From: an uncultured Clostridia bacterium
Lineage (GTDB): Bacteria; Bacillota; Clostridia; UBA1381
Direction: 5' to 3'
NCBI GenBank assembly: GCA_947623955.1
Contig: CANQIP010000016.1
Coordinates: forward strand, 1 to 33,591
DNA: 33,591 nt
Part shown: positions 22,411-30,859 of the stretch, piece after piece
Position numbering within the stretch: position 1 is the first letter of the stretch
Layout of the letters: each line of letters starts with the position of its first letter
Position numbers and translations under genes: made by a program
Notes under the pieces: generated by a model
What the model was told of the DNA's origin: nothing
The model's input: the letters and a program-made list of their open reading frames with translations, nothing else
Database searches by the model: none

Positions 22411-23784
22411 TTATCTCAATTCATTCACGATTTTCTTAAACAAAGTACCGCGTTCCTCGAAGTTTCGGAAAATGTCGTAGCTGGTGCTTGCGGGCGAAAG
22501 GAGTACCACATCGCCGCTTTCGGCGCGGCTCCTCGCGGTGTTTACCGCGTCCTCGTAGCTTTGGACGCGTATCACTTCTATATTTTTACCCTTTCCCGTG
22601 CGTTTTATTTCTTTTTGCAGCGCTCCTTCTATAACGTCCGAGGTCTCGCCTATGAGCACAAGCGTCTTTACGTACTCGGCAAGCGCAGGTCCGAGTGCGT
22701 CATACGGTATTTTCTTGTCTCTGCCTCCCGAAATCAAAATCACCTTTTCGGGGAACACGCGCAGCGTGTTTATAGTTCTGTTCGGGCTTGAATCAATGGA
22801 GCTGTTGTAATAGCGCACGCCGTCGAGTATTCTGACAAGCTCTATTCTATGCTCCACGCCGCCAAAGGTTTTTGCTATATCACGTATCACATCGTCGCCG
22901 ACAAGCCCCGACACTGCGGCGATCGCAGCCATATAGTTTTCCACGTTGTGCATACCGGGGATTTTGATGTCGTTGATATTGAGTACCTCGACGTTCCCGC
23001 GCTTTATTATGTCGCCGTCAAGGTACACGTCCGCCTTGCCGCGTCTCGAAAAATACCGTACCGCACCGTTCGCCTCCCTGCCGATTTTTGCGGTCACGTC
23101 GTTGTCCGCGTTCACGACAAGAACATTGCCCTCCCTCTGGTAGCGCATAATGTTCTTTTTTGCGTCTATATACTCCTCGTAATCCTTATGCTTGTCGAGG
23201 TGGTTCGGGCTTATATTTGTTATAACGGCTATTTCGGGAGATTTGCGCATGGTGTGCAGCTGGAACGACGAAAGTTCCAAAATAACCCAATCGTCCTCTT
23301 TCATTTTGCCCGTGTCGGTAAGCACGGGCGCGCCGATATTGCCGCCGAGCCATGTCGTGTAGCCCGCGTTTGTCATCATCTTGTGGATAAGCGTAGTGGT
23401 GGTCGTTTTACCGTCGCTGCCCGTCACCGCTATAATATGCGCGGGGCAAACGTCGAAGAAAACTTCCATCTCGCTTGTAACTATGCTGCCTCTCTCCTTC
23501 GCGGCGAGCAGCTCGGGCTCATCAAAACGCATACCCGGGGTTTTGAATATAACGTCGCCGGAAAGGTCTTTGAGATAGTCGTCGCCGAAAATAAGGTTCA
23601 CGCCTATCTTTTCAAGTTCATCCGCCGTTTCAGCCATATCCTTTCTCGCGCTCTTATCACGCGCCGTTACATTCGCGCCGTGCGCCGCAAGAAATTTTAT
23701 AAGCGGCAGATTGGATATGCCTATGCCTACCACGGTAATGTCTTTGCCTTTTACACTTTGTGCAAATTCGTCAAACTTTGTCAT
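22411..23784 (-). CDS. murD: UDP-N-acetylmuramoyl-L-alanine--D-glutamate ligase
   Basis: 457 residues, normal length. The enzyme adds D-Glu to UDP-MurNAc-L-Ala in peptidoglycan synthesis in the cytoplasm. It has an N-terminal Rossmann-like UDP-binding domain (VVGIGISNLPLIKFL), the ATP loop VTGSDGKTTTTTLI at about 118-131, LELSSFQL, NISPNHLDKH, and a C-terminal domain from about 300 with GGVEHRIE, YYNSSIDSSPNRT and ISGGRDKKIPY. GAGAGG lies before the ATG. It starts 26 bases after the ispH-rpsA terminator and no clear promoter was seen, so it may depend on read-through. The neighbouring division and cell-wall genes usually clustered with murD are absent here. Confidence 0.96.
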   Translation of the reverse strand: MTKFDEFAQSVKGKDITVVGIGISNLPLIKFLAAHGANVTARDKSARKDMAETADELEKIGVNLIFGDDYLKDLSGDVIFKTPGMRFDEPELLAAKERGSIVTSEMEVFFDVCPAHIIAVTGSDGKTTTTTLIHKMMTNAGYTTWLGGNIGAPVLTDTGKMKEDDWVILELSSFQLHTMRKSPEIAVITNISPNHLDKHKDYEEYIDAKKNIMRYQREGNVLVVNADNDVTAKIGREANGAVRYFSRRGKADVYLDGDIIKRGNVEVLNINDIKIPGMHNVENYMAAIAAVSGLVGDDVIRDIAKTFGGVEHRIELVRILDGVRYYNSSIDSSPNRTINTLRVFPEKVILISGGRDKKIPYDALGPALAEYVKTLVLIGETSDVIEGALQKEIKRTGKGKNIEVIRVQSYEDAVNTARSRAESGDVVLLSPASTSYDIFRNFEERGTLFKKIVNELR

Positions 23785-23813
23785 ATTTTTATACCTCTCT
23801 GCTATAAAAATCG

Positions 23814-23840
23814 AAAAAGGCAGGATTTACCTGCCTTTTT
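23814..23840 (-). terminator. Rho-independent terminator of the uvrC-to-rpsA operon
   Basis: A perfect inverted repeat of 11 bases, AAAAAGGCAGG and CCTGCCTTTTT, around a five-base loop, positioned 9 bases after the stop of ispH-rpsA and reading into U residues on the minus-strand transcript. Confidence 0.88.
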
Positions 23841-23849
23841 TCATTACGA

Positions 23850-25997
23850 TTATTCAGCGTCCTCCGCTTTTTCCTCCTCCGCAGCTGTTTCCTCTGCCGC
23901 CGTCTCCTCTGCAGGAGCGGTTTCTTCTGCCGCTGTCTCTTCTACGGGAGCGGTTTCCTCTGCGGGGGCGGTTTCTTCCTCAGGAGTTTCTTCCTCCGCG
24001 GGCTCGATCTCAATCTTCTCGTCAACCTCCACGTCGGGGTTTGTCGAGTATACGAGCGTTTCCGCGTTCAGGGGAACTTCATCCTCTTCCTTCTTGTCTT
24101 CCACAATCTTTGTGGGAATAAGCGCGCTGATTGAAAGGCTTATCTTCTTGTCGTCCCAGTTAACGTCCGTTACCTGAGCCTCTACTTCCTGACCGATTGA
24201 CAGTACATCCTCGGGCTTGCCAATCTTCTTGTCGGAAATCTGCGAAATATGGATAAGACCGTCCACGTTCGGGATAATCTCGGCAAACGCGCCGAACGGC
24301 AGCATACGTACTATCTTACACTTTACTATGTCGCCTATCGCAATCTTCGACTTCGCGATTACCCACGGGTTGTCCTCAGCCTTCTTGTAGCCGAGCGATA
24401 TTTTCTTTGTTTCGGGGTTGATGTCCTTGATGTATACCTCGAGAACGTCGCCCTCTTTAACTACCTCCGACGGATGCTTTATTCTGTTCCACGAAAGCTC
24501 GCTGATGTGAACGAGACCGTCCACGCCGCCGATGTCAACGAACGCGCCGAAGTTTGTGATTGACTTTACAACGCCCTCGTACTTCTTTCCTACTTCCGCC
24601 TCAGCCCAGAACTTGGCTTCCTTTTCCTTTCTTTCCGCCTCTATGATTACGCGTACCGAACCGATAACGCGCTTTCTTCTGTCATCAATCTCTATAATCT
24701 TGTAGTTTACTATATCTCCCACAAGGCTTTGAAGGTCCTGCACAAATCTTCCCGATACCTGACGGGCTGGGATGAATACCTGTGTGTCCTCCGTTATGGC
24801 GATAACTCCGCCCTTAACGGCTTTGGTAATCTTGCCTTCGAGGGTTCTGCCTTCCTCGTAAGCCTCTTTAATCTTGATCCATCCTTCTTCGTTTATCACC
24901 TTCTTGCGTGATAAAACAACCTTTCCCTCACCGTCATTTACGCCTACAACATAAACCTTGATCGTGTCGCCTTCTTTTACAACATCCGACGGCTTAAGTG
25001 CGGGGTCGTTCGTAAGCTGATCCGCCGCGAGCTGTCCGTTATACTTGAACCCGCCCAAATCAACGATAACTTCATTGCTGCGAACCTCCACAACGGTTCC
25101 TTCAACAATGTCCCCGTTATTCAGAGTCTTGCTCGAATACTGTTCAAACAGCTCCGCAAAGTTCTCCTCATTTTTTACATTTTCACTCATAGCCTTTTTT
25201 ACCTCCTCGATAATACCTCCGGGCGTGGACGCGCCGGCGGTAATACCTATTTTATTATGTGTTTTTTCCGCGGGTAGATCCCGCGCTGTTTCAACGTGAT
25301 AGGTCTTTGGGCAGTTCCGTTTCGATATTTCGTACAGCTTTCTTGTGTTCGAGCTTTCCCTTCCGCCGATTACAATCATCATATCCGAAATACGCGAAAG
25401 TTCCTCCGCTTCCTTTTGCCTGTCTTTCGTCGCACTACATATTGTATCAAATATTAGGGTACTTTTGCAAGTTTTTTTTATATTTTGTACGATTTCACCA
25501 AAAAAATCCTTATTTATTGTTGTTTGTGCTACAATGCAAAGCTTTTTCCCGCACAATTCCGGCGGCGGTATATAGTTTCGGTCGTTCACAATGACCGCGC
25601 TGCCGTTGCAGTGACCGTTTATACCTATGACCTCGGGGTGTTTTTCGTCGCCGACTATCACGATTTGACAACCCTCGGCGTAATGCTCCGATACTATCTT
25701 GTGTATCTTCGCGACGAACGGACATGTGAGGTCAATGCACTGTCTCTCGCCTATCTCCCTGTATACGTCCTCGCCCACGCCGTGTGCGCGTATCACGACG
25801 GCGCAGTCCTTCGGTATATCGCTTACGCGCTCATACGATTTAACGCCCTTTTCCTCAAGTTCCGCTATGACCTGACCGTTATGGATAAGGTGTCCGAGCG
25901 TCGCGATTTTGTTTCCCTTTTCTATTTCGGCGTAAACTCCGTCCACGGCGCGTTTCACACCGTAGCAAAAGCCTGCCGTTTTCGCAACCGTAATCAT
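23850..25997 (-). CDS. ispH-rpsA: Bifunctional HMBPP reductase (IspH) / ribosomal protein S1 fusion
   Basis: 715 residues. Residues 1-281 are IspH, the last enzyme of the MEP isoprenoid pathway. Its [4Fe-4S] ligands Cys11, Cys92 and Cys187 are present, with HNGQV and RAHGV substrate motifs. Residues about 300-640 hold four S1 RNA-binding domains (VEGTVVEV, LEGKITKA, YEGVVKSITNFGAFVDIG, VKCKIVRMLPFGAFAEI). The final 60 or so residues are an acidic Glu/Ala/Pro/Thr low-complexity tail. Such IspH-S1 fusions are known in Clostridia. The ATG at 25997 overlaps the plsC stop (ATGA), indicating coupled translation. It is followed by a strong terminator. Whether the two parts stay joined in the cell cannot be told from sequence. 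Confidence 0.96.
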   Translation of the reverse strand: MITVAKTAGFCYGVKRAVDGVYAEIEKGNKIATLGHLIHNGQVIAELEEKGVKSYERVSDIPKDCAVVIRAHGVGEDVYREIGERQCIDLTCPFVAKIHKIVSEHYAEGCQIVIVGDEKHPEVIGINGHCNGSAVIVNDRNYIPPPELCGKKLCIVAQTTINKDFFGEIVQNIKKTCKSTLIFDTICSATKDRQKEAEELSRISDMMIVIGGRESSNTRKLYEISKRNCPKTYHVETARDLPAEKTHNKIGITAGASTPGGIIEEVKKAMSENVKNEENFAELFEQYSSKTLNNGDIVEGTVVEVRSNEVIVDLGGFKYNGQLAADQLTNDPALKPSDVVKEGDTIKVYVVGVNDGEGKVVLSRKKVINEEGWIKIKEAYEEGRTLEGKITKAVKGGVIAITEDTQVFIPARQVSGRFVQDLQSLVGDIVNYKIIEIDDRRKRVIGSVRVIIEAERKEKEAKFWAEAEVGKKYEGVVKSITNFGAFVDIGGVDGLVHISELSWNRIKHPSEVVKEGDVLEVYIKDINPETKKISLGYKKAEDNPWVIAKSKIAIGDIVKCKIVRMLPFGAFAEIIPNVDGLIHISQISDKKIGKPEDVLSIGQEVEAQVTDVNWDDKKISLSISALIPTKIVEDKKEEDEVPLNAETLVYSTNPDVEVDEKIEIEPAEEETPEEETAPAEETAPVEETAAEETAPAEETAAEETAAEEEKAEDAE

Positions 25998-26563
25998 AGC
26001 TTTTCCCTTATCCTTGCCATAACGTCGTCGGCTGCCGCCTGAGTTTCCTCCTGCGTAAGCTTTTTCGTGAAGTCGAGGTACACAGGCTCGCCGTAGGTGA
26101 CGGTTATTTTGCGCATCCACTTGTACTCGCCCGATATTGACGCGGGTATCACGGGTACTTTTGCGCGGTGCGCTATCGCGACCATGCCGGGCTTTGCCTT
26201 GGGGCGAGAGTTGTCGGTTACTCGTCTGCCCTCGGGGAATATCAGCATTGCGTCGCCCTCGGCGAGTATTTTAAGCGAACCCTTTATCGCTCCCAAATCG
26301 CCGTGTCCGCGTGATATGGGGAACGCGCCGAGCGATTTTATAAGAAAGCCGAAAAATTTATTTTTAAAAAGTTCCTCTTTCGCCATAAAACGCAGTCTTC
26401 GCGGACACGTCAGGCCCGCCATTACGGGATCCCAGTAGCTGCGGTGGTTATACGCTATTATAACGCCGCCCTCTTTCGGTATGTTCTCCCTGCCGACCGT
26501 TTTTATACGGAATACGACGAGAAGCGCGACGCGCACTATCCATACTGCTATATTATAAAACAT
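25994..26563 (-). CDS. plsC: 1-acyl-sn-glycerol-3-phosphate acyltransferase
   Basis: 189 residues, short but typical for Clostridia. It makes phosphatidic acid from lysophosphatidic acid at the membrane. The N-terminal hydrophobic segment (2-20) is the anchor. Catalytic motif I is NHRSYWD (HX4D), the RRLRFMAKEELF region forms motif II, FPEGRR is motif III, and VIPASI is motif IV. AGGAG lies 10 bases before the ATG, which sits 11 bases inside the end of cmk. It is part of the cmk-plsC-ispH-rpsA gene order that is conserved in Clostridia. Confidence 0.94.
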   Translation of the reverse strand: MFYNIAVWIVRVALLVVFRIKTVGRENIPKEGGVIIAYNHRSYWDPVMAGLTCPRRLRFMAKEELFKNKFFGFLIKSLGAFPISRGHGDLGAIKGSLKILAEGDAMLIFPEGRRVTDNSRPKAKPGMVAIAHRAKVPVIPASISGEYKWMRKITVTYGEPVYLDFTKKLTQEETQAAADDVMARIREKL

Positions 26564-27224
26564 CTCTTATAAGCTCCTTTACGCGTTCTACAGCCTCGTC
26601 AAACGTGAGGTCGGTCGTGTCGAGGAGCGTCGCGTCGTCCGCCTTTTTAAGCGGCGACATTTCACGCTCCGAGTCGTTTTTGTCGCGGTACTCTATGTCG
26701 GCTTTTAGCTTTTCGTAGTCGCATCCGACGCCTTTAGCCGTAAGCTCGTCATACCGACGTTTGGCGCGCGCGTCAACCGACGCGGTTAGGAATATTTTCA
26801 CCTGCGCGTCGGGCAGTACGGTCGAGCAGATGTCGCGTCCGTCCATTATCACGTCGTCCGTTTTCGCCATTTCGCGCTGCATCGCCACGAGCTTTACGCG
26901 CACCTCGGGTATTACGGCTATGTCCGACGCGCCGACCGACACGTCCTCCTGTCTTATACGCTCCGAAACGTCCTTGCCGTTTAAATACACGCGCTGCGCG
27001 CCGTTTTCTTTTTTGAGCGCGATTTTTATCTCGTCAAGACGGCTGATAAGTTCAGTGCGGTCACCGCGTATATCTATGCCGTTCTCTATCGCGAAAAGCG
27101 CGGCTGCGCGGTACATCGCGCCCGTGTCTATGTAGGTGTAACCCATATCCTTCGCGACGGCTTTGGAAACGCTGCTCTTGCCCGCACCCGCGGGCCCGTC
27201 AACGGCTACGGCTATGTGTTTCAT
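26553..27224 (-). CDS. cmk: Cytidylate kinase
   Basis: 223 residues. Phosphorylates CMP and dCMP. The P-loop is DGPAGAGKSSVSK near the start, followed by YIDTGAMYRA, the CMP-binding VIMDGRDICSTVLPDA motif, and the LID region RAKRRYDEL. The ATG at 27224 has GGGAGG upstream; a longer frame to 27344 overlaps aroH and is not used. It overlaps plsC at its 3' end by 11 bases and follows aroH by 14 bases. Confidence 0.96.
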   Translation of the reverse strand: MKHIAVAVDGPAGAGKSSVSKAVAKDMGYTYIDTGAMYRAAALFAIENGIDIRGDRTELISRLDEIKIALKKENGAQRVYLNGKDVSERIRQEDVSVGASDIAVIPEVRVKLVAMQREMAKTDDVIMDGRDICSTVLPDAQVKIFLTASVDARAKRRYDELTAKGVGCDYEKLKADIEYRDKNDSEREMSPLKKADDATLLDTTDLTFDEAVERVKELIRDVL

Positions 27225-27238
27225 AGTTTTTCCTCCCA

Positions 27239-27601
27239 TCACTTTGCCAAATCGGGTCTTAACTTCTTTGCGCCGCGAAGGTAGACGTGGTTGATCTCTT
27301 CCTTCGTCTTGTCGGTGTTGATATGTATCATAATACGTATGCACTTTTCGAGACTGCCGTCAATTTCGGGAGCCTGCATATCGAGCAGCGGCACGAACGT
27401 AAGCCCGAACTCCCTTGCCGCCGCCGCGGGAAATACAGCCGTCAAGTCCTTTGTGACGGTGAAAATGATTGAAATCGAGTCGGCGCGTTTTAAATCGTTC
27501 GCGTCCTCTATCGCCTTTATAAGCTCCAGTGTCGCGCCGAGTATCGACTCGCGCGTGTTTTCCTCCGCGGTCGTCGCGCCGCGTATTGCTCTTACTGCCA
27601 T
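27239..27601 (-). CDS. aroH: Chorismate mutase, AroH type
   Basis: 120 residues. A monofunctional trimeric chorismate mutase converting chorismate to prephenate for Phe/Tyr synthesis. Motifs are VRAIRGATTAEENT (Arg7 of the active site region), SIIFTVTKDLTAVFPA, the conserved Cys-Ile-Arg-Ile segment (KCIRIMIHIN), and HVYLRGAKKLRPDL at the C-terminus. AAAGGA lies upstream of the ATG. It is 17 bases downstream of the HutP-like gene. Chorismate mutase next to cmk, plsC and ispH is a recognised clostridial arrangement. Confidence 0.95.
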   Translation of the reverse strand: MAVRAIRGATTAEENTRESILGATLELIKAIEDANDLKRADSISIIFTVTKDLTAVFPAAAAREFGLTFVPLLDMQAPEIDGSLEKCIRIMIHINTDKTKEEINHVYLRGAKKLRPDLAK

Positions 27602-27618
27602 AATTATTTTCCTTTCGT

Positions 27619-28032
27619 TTATACTACTCTGTGTCCCATGCCTATCGCCACGTCGTTAAGGTTCAACAGCCCTATCGCGAAAAACACGCACACGCTTATA
27701 TGCGCGCCGCAGCGTGCTATTCCGATCTTACCGCCGAGGTTAAGCCCGACGCACTTATTGACTATCTGCTGCAGCGCCTCGTGAGCCGCCCCCGCGACCG
27801 CGCCTTCCTCGGCATGGGTGGAGCTTATTACTCCCTCGCGTTTCGCCGCCACAACGGCGCGTTCGAGTATCTTCGGCACCGCGCTGAAAAAGTCGCTGCC
27901 GAAATCTATCGCCGCCGAGCGTATGCCGTTCGACGCGTTTACGTCCTTCATTTCGGTTTCCGCGTCGCGCGTGTCGGTCATGGCAATTTCGATTGCCGCC
28001 TTACACACCTCTCTGCTCCCTACGTCAGCCAT
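27619..28032 (-). CDS. HutP family protein (RNA-binding antiterminator homologue)
   Basis: 137 residues with the clostridial HutP look: EVCKAAIEIAMTDTRDAE, ILERAVVAAKREGVI, EEGAVAGAAHEAL, LNLGGKIGIAR and a C-terminal VAIGMGHR. In Bacillus, HutP with histidine and Mg2+ binds RNA to allow transcription of the histidine-utilisation operon. Here no hut genes are nearby, and the Bacillus His-x3-His metal pair is not clearly kept (EEGAVAGAAHEAL aligns there), so ligand and target may differ. GGAGG precedes the ATG, with 3 bases to the upstream flavoprotein gene, so it is embedded in the long operon. Confidence 0.85.
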   Translation of the reverse strand: MADVGSREVCKAAIEIAMTDTRDAETEMKDVNASNGIRSAAIDFGSDFFSAVPKILERAVVAAKREGVISSTHAEEGAVAGAAHEALQQIVNKCVGLNLGGKIGIARCGAHISVCVFFAIGLLNLNDVAIGMGHRVV

Positions 28033-28035
28033 AAT

Positions 28036-29262
28036 TTATACCTCCCCCGACGTGCTCTCTCCGGCAAGATAGCCGGTCGAAAACGCAGCCTGTAAATTAT
28101 ATCCGCCCGTGTAACCGTCCACGTCTATCACCTCGCCCGCGAAGTACAAGCCCTTTACGAGCTTTGACTCCATCGTGGACGGGTTTATCTCCTTCACGCT
28201 CACGCCGCCGGACGTTACGATAGCCTCCTCGACGGGGCGCGTGCCGACCGCCATAAGCGTGAGATTTTTAAGCGTATTAACCACCGCCGTTCTTTCCGTG
28301 CGCGTAATTTCGCTTATGTTCCTGCTATCGGGCACGCCCGACTGTTTTACGACTATCGGTATGAGCGCCTTCGGGAGCAGGTCGTCAAGCGCGTTTATCA
28401 GCTTTTTGCGGCTGTACTTCTCAAAATCGCGCATCACACGCGCCGTCAGCTTTTCCGTGTCGAGCGCGGGCTTTAAGTCTATTGATATTTTGTATTTCTC
28501 CGCGCCGATATTTTTCAGGTACGCGGACATGGACAGTATTATCGGTCCCGACACGCCGAAATGCGTGAACAGCATCTCGCCGAAGTCGGAGAATACCTTT
28601 CTGTTTTTACCGTCATACGCCGTCACGCGCACGTTGCGCAGCGACAGCCCCATTACGTCCCTTACCCACTTTTCCTCGGTTATGAGTGGTATTAAGGACG
28701 CCTTAGGCATCACGATCGTGTGACCTACCTCTTCGGCAAACGCGTAACCGTCGCCGGTCGAGCCGGTTCTCGGGTACGACTTTCCGCCGGTACATATTAT
28801 TACCTTGTCGGCGGATATTTTCCCTTTATTTGTTCTTACGCCCTTTACTTTGCAGTTTTCGGTTATAAGCGATTTGACCGAGGCGTGCGTAAGCGTCGCT
28901 CCGTGCGACAGCGCGTACTTGCGAAGAGCCTCCGCAACGTCCGTGGCGCGGCCGCTTTCGGGGAACACCCTGCCGCCGCGCTCGACCGTCGTTTTAACGC
29001 CGAAACGCTCTATAAGATTTATTATATCACGGTTTGTAAAATTATACAATGCCGAATATAAAAATCTGCCGTTACGCGGATACTGCCCGATAAAGTCGGA
29101 TATGTCGGCGTTGTTTGTGAGGTTGCACCGACCCTTACCCGTTATGCCTATCTTCATGCCGACGCGCTCGTTTTTTTCTATGAGCGTAACGTCGGCTCTC
29201 TCCGACGCTTTACCCGCGGCTACAAGCCCCGCCGCGCCTGCTCCGACAACAACAACCCTCAT
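28036..29262 (-). CDS. BaiN/HI0933-type FAD-dependent oxidoreductase
   Basis: 408 residues. The N-terminal Rossmann FAD motif is VVVGAGAAGLVAAGKA. The next signature, GMKIGITGKGRCNLTN, is diagnostic of the HI0933/YtfP (COG2081) family, together with FPESGRATDVAEAL, TGGKSYPRTGSTGDGYAFAEEVGH, and the C-terminal EVIDVDGYTGGYNLQAAFSTG. Homologues have been annotated as aminoacetone oxidase-like, and BaiN was proposed to act in bile-acid dehydroxylation, but function is not firmly known. The ATG at 29262 overlaps the upstream stop by one base (TGATG). A GTG three bases earlier is less likely. Confidence 0.92.
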   Translation of the reverse strand: MRVVVVGAGAAGLVAAGKASERADVTLIEKNERVGMKIGITGKGRCNLTNNADISDFIGQYPRNGRFLYSALYNFTNRDIINLIERFGVKTTVERGGRVFPESGRATDVAEALRKYALSHGATLTHASVKSLITENCKVKGVRTNKGKISADKVIICTGGKSYPRTGSTGDGYAFAEEVGHTIVMPKASLIPLITEEKWVRDVMGLSLRNVRVTAYDGKNRKVFSDFGEMLFTHFGVSGPIILSMSAYLKNIGAEKYKISIDLKPALDTEKLTARVMRDFEKYSRKKLINALDDLLPKALIPIVVKQSGVPDSRNISEITRTERTAVVNTLKNLTLMAVGTRPVEEAIVTSGGVSVKEINPSTMESKLVKGLYFAGEVIDVDGYTGGYNLQAAFSTGYLAGESTSGEV

Positions 29263-30845
29263 CACTTCACGCTCCAGCCGTTCACGTTTCTGAAATGGCG
29301 CGTAATGGACGGTACTATCGGCGTTTTTATTTTCGCGCCCGACATCACTATGCCCTTGCGGAAGAACAGCGCGGTAAACGGCGTTTCGTCCGTGACGGCG
29401 GTTCCGTAGTTTCGGTAAAGTTCCTTTAGCTGTTCCTCGTCATACGTCATGCCCATCTGTCCGACAAGCGTGTCGAGCGTCGTGTTCACGTACCCGAAGG
29501 AGTTGCCCGCCGATGATATGAGCATTGATAAATCGTTGTTTGGCGGCAGCACCATTTCGTCCACCACCACATCAAAATTCCTTGTGTTTACGCGGTTCCT
29601 GTAATCGTCGTACGGCACGGCTACGACCTCCGTACCTATGCCGAATTCGTTGAACATTTCGGCTATCCTGTTCGCTACAGCCGTTTTCTCGGCGTTGTCG
29701 CTGTCGGTAAGCACGGTAAACGACAAAATCTGCTTTGAGCCGTCAACCGTGCGCTCGTAGTCGCCGTCATCATTCGTACCCCAGCCGTCGTCGCCGAGCA
29801 GAGACGCTGCGGTGAGCTCGTCGCGTCTGAATTTTGTGTTCGTGTCGTAGTTGTATATCGACGACGGATTTATCGGCGCGTCAACGGCTACACCGCGCGA
29901 GTATATTACGGAATTTACTATATTGTCCTTGTCTATAAGCTTTGCTATTCCCTTTCTTGTGTTCACGCCCGTGAAAAGCGGGTTCGTCGTGTTAAATCCG
30001 AGGTACGTCATGCGGTTCGTCGTGTACTCGTTAACGTTCGCGCTGCCGCGCGGCGAGTACTCCGAAAGGTCAGCCGTATCGCCTGTCATAAGGTCTATCT
30101 CGCTCGCCTCGAACATCGACTCGTATTTTTCGAGGCTCGGTATCATGTACGCCGTAATGCTGTCGATCTGCGCCCTGCCGCCGTGGTAGCCGTCGTAAGC
30201 GTTAAACAGCAGTCTGCCCGACGTGGGCTGCGAGTCGTAGCGGAACGGGCCCGTACCGACGGGTATAAAATTCTTTGAACCCGACATATCGGTGCGGTAC
30301 TGCACTATCGGGAACGTCAGCAGCGTCACAAAATTCGGCACGGCGTAATTGAGCGTAATGCGCAGCTTGTCGTCGTCTATGCCCGTGTAATCGGCAATAT
30401 TCAAAACATGGTCGGTGTACGCCGTTATGCCCGAGTGTATCTGCTTTATCGTGTACGCCGCGTCCATAGCAGTAAAGCGCGTGCCGTCGTGCCACGTCAC
30501 ATCGGAGCGCAGCTTTATTTCAAACGTCCTGCCGTCCGGCGAAACGGTGTAGCTTTCAGCCAGAACGGGTACGGGGCGCATCTTTTCGTCTATGTCAAAA
30601 AGAGGCTCGTAAACAAACTCCATTGCCTCCTTTACCGTTTCCGACGTCGTAAGCAGCGGGTTAAACGTGTCGTGGTCTATAATACCTATGCTGATACTGT
30701 TCGATATTTCCGGCGGCGCAACCTCGCCCGCGGTCATTTCCTCCGCGCTTTCCTCGTATTCGCCCGTAAGCGTGTCGAGAAATTCGCAGCCCGCAAGCGA
30801 TATTAAAATTACAGCCGACAAAAAAAGTGATACAATCTTTTTCAT
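29262..30845 (-). CDS. Oligopeptide-type ABC transporter substrate-binding lipoprotein
   Basis: 527 residues. The N-terminus (MKKIVSLF...) is a lipoprotein signal with lipobox LAGC, so it is probably tethered to the outer face of the membrane. The body is a family 5 (SBP_bac_5/OppA) binding protein: FEFVYEPLFDID-like segment, LAESYTVSPDGRTFEIKLRSDVTWHDGT, VGTGPFRYD, GFNTTNPLF, RKGIAKLIDKDNI. GGAG lies 6 bases before the ATG at 30845. No permease or ATPase genes are adjacent, so it is an orphan. It may serve a transporter encoded elsewhere, for oligopeptides, dipeptides or nickel. Confidence 0.93.
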   Translation of the reverse strand: MKKIVSLFLSAVILISLAGCEFLDTLTGEYEESAEEMTAGEVAPPEISNSISIGIIDHDTFNPLLTTSETVKEAMEFVYEPLFDIDEKMRPVPVLAESYTVSPDGRTFEIKLRSDVTWHDGTRFTAMDAAYTIKQIHSGITAYTDHVLNIADYTGIDDDKLRITLNYAVPNFVTLLTFPIVQYRTDMSGSKNFIPVGTGPFRYDSQPTSGRLLFNAYDGYHGGRAQIDSITAYMIPSLEKYESMFEASEIDLMTGDTADLSEYSPRGSANVNEYTTNRMTYLGFNTTNPLFTGVNTRKGIAKLIDKDNIVNSVIYSRGVAVDAPINPSSIYNYDTNTKFRRDELTAASLLGDDGWGTNDDGDYERTVDGSKQILSFTVLTDSDNAEKTAVANRIAEMFNEFGIGTEVVAVPYDDYRNRVNTRNFDVVVDEMVLPPNNDLSMLISSAGNSFGYVNTTLDTLVGQMGMTYDEEQLKELYRNYGTAVTDETPFTALFFRKGIVMSGAKIKTPIVPSITRHFRNVNGWSVK

Positions 30846-30859
30846 TTTTTTCTCCAATG

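Noticed and set aside
22849-24177. 442-residue plus-strand frame ending in a Ser-rich region
   Set aside because: It is antisense to murD and to the acidic tail of the IspH-S1 protein; the Ser-rich end mirrors the Glu/Ala-rich codons of the real gene.
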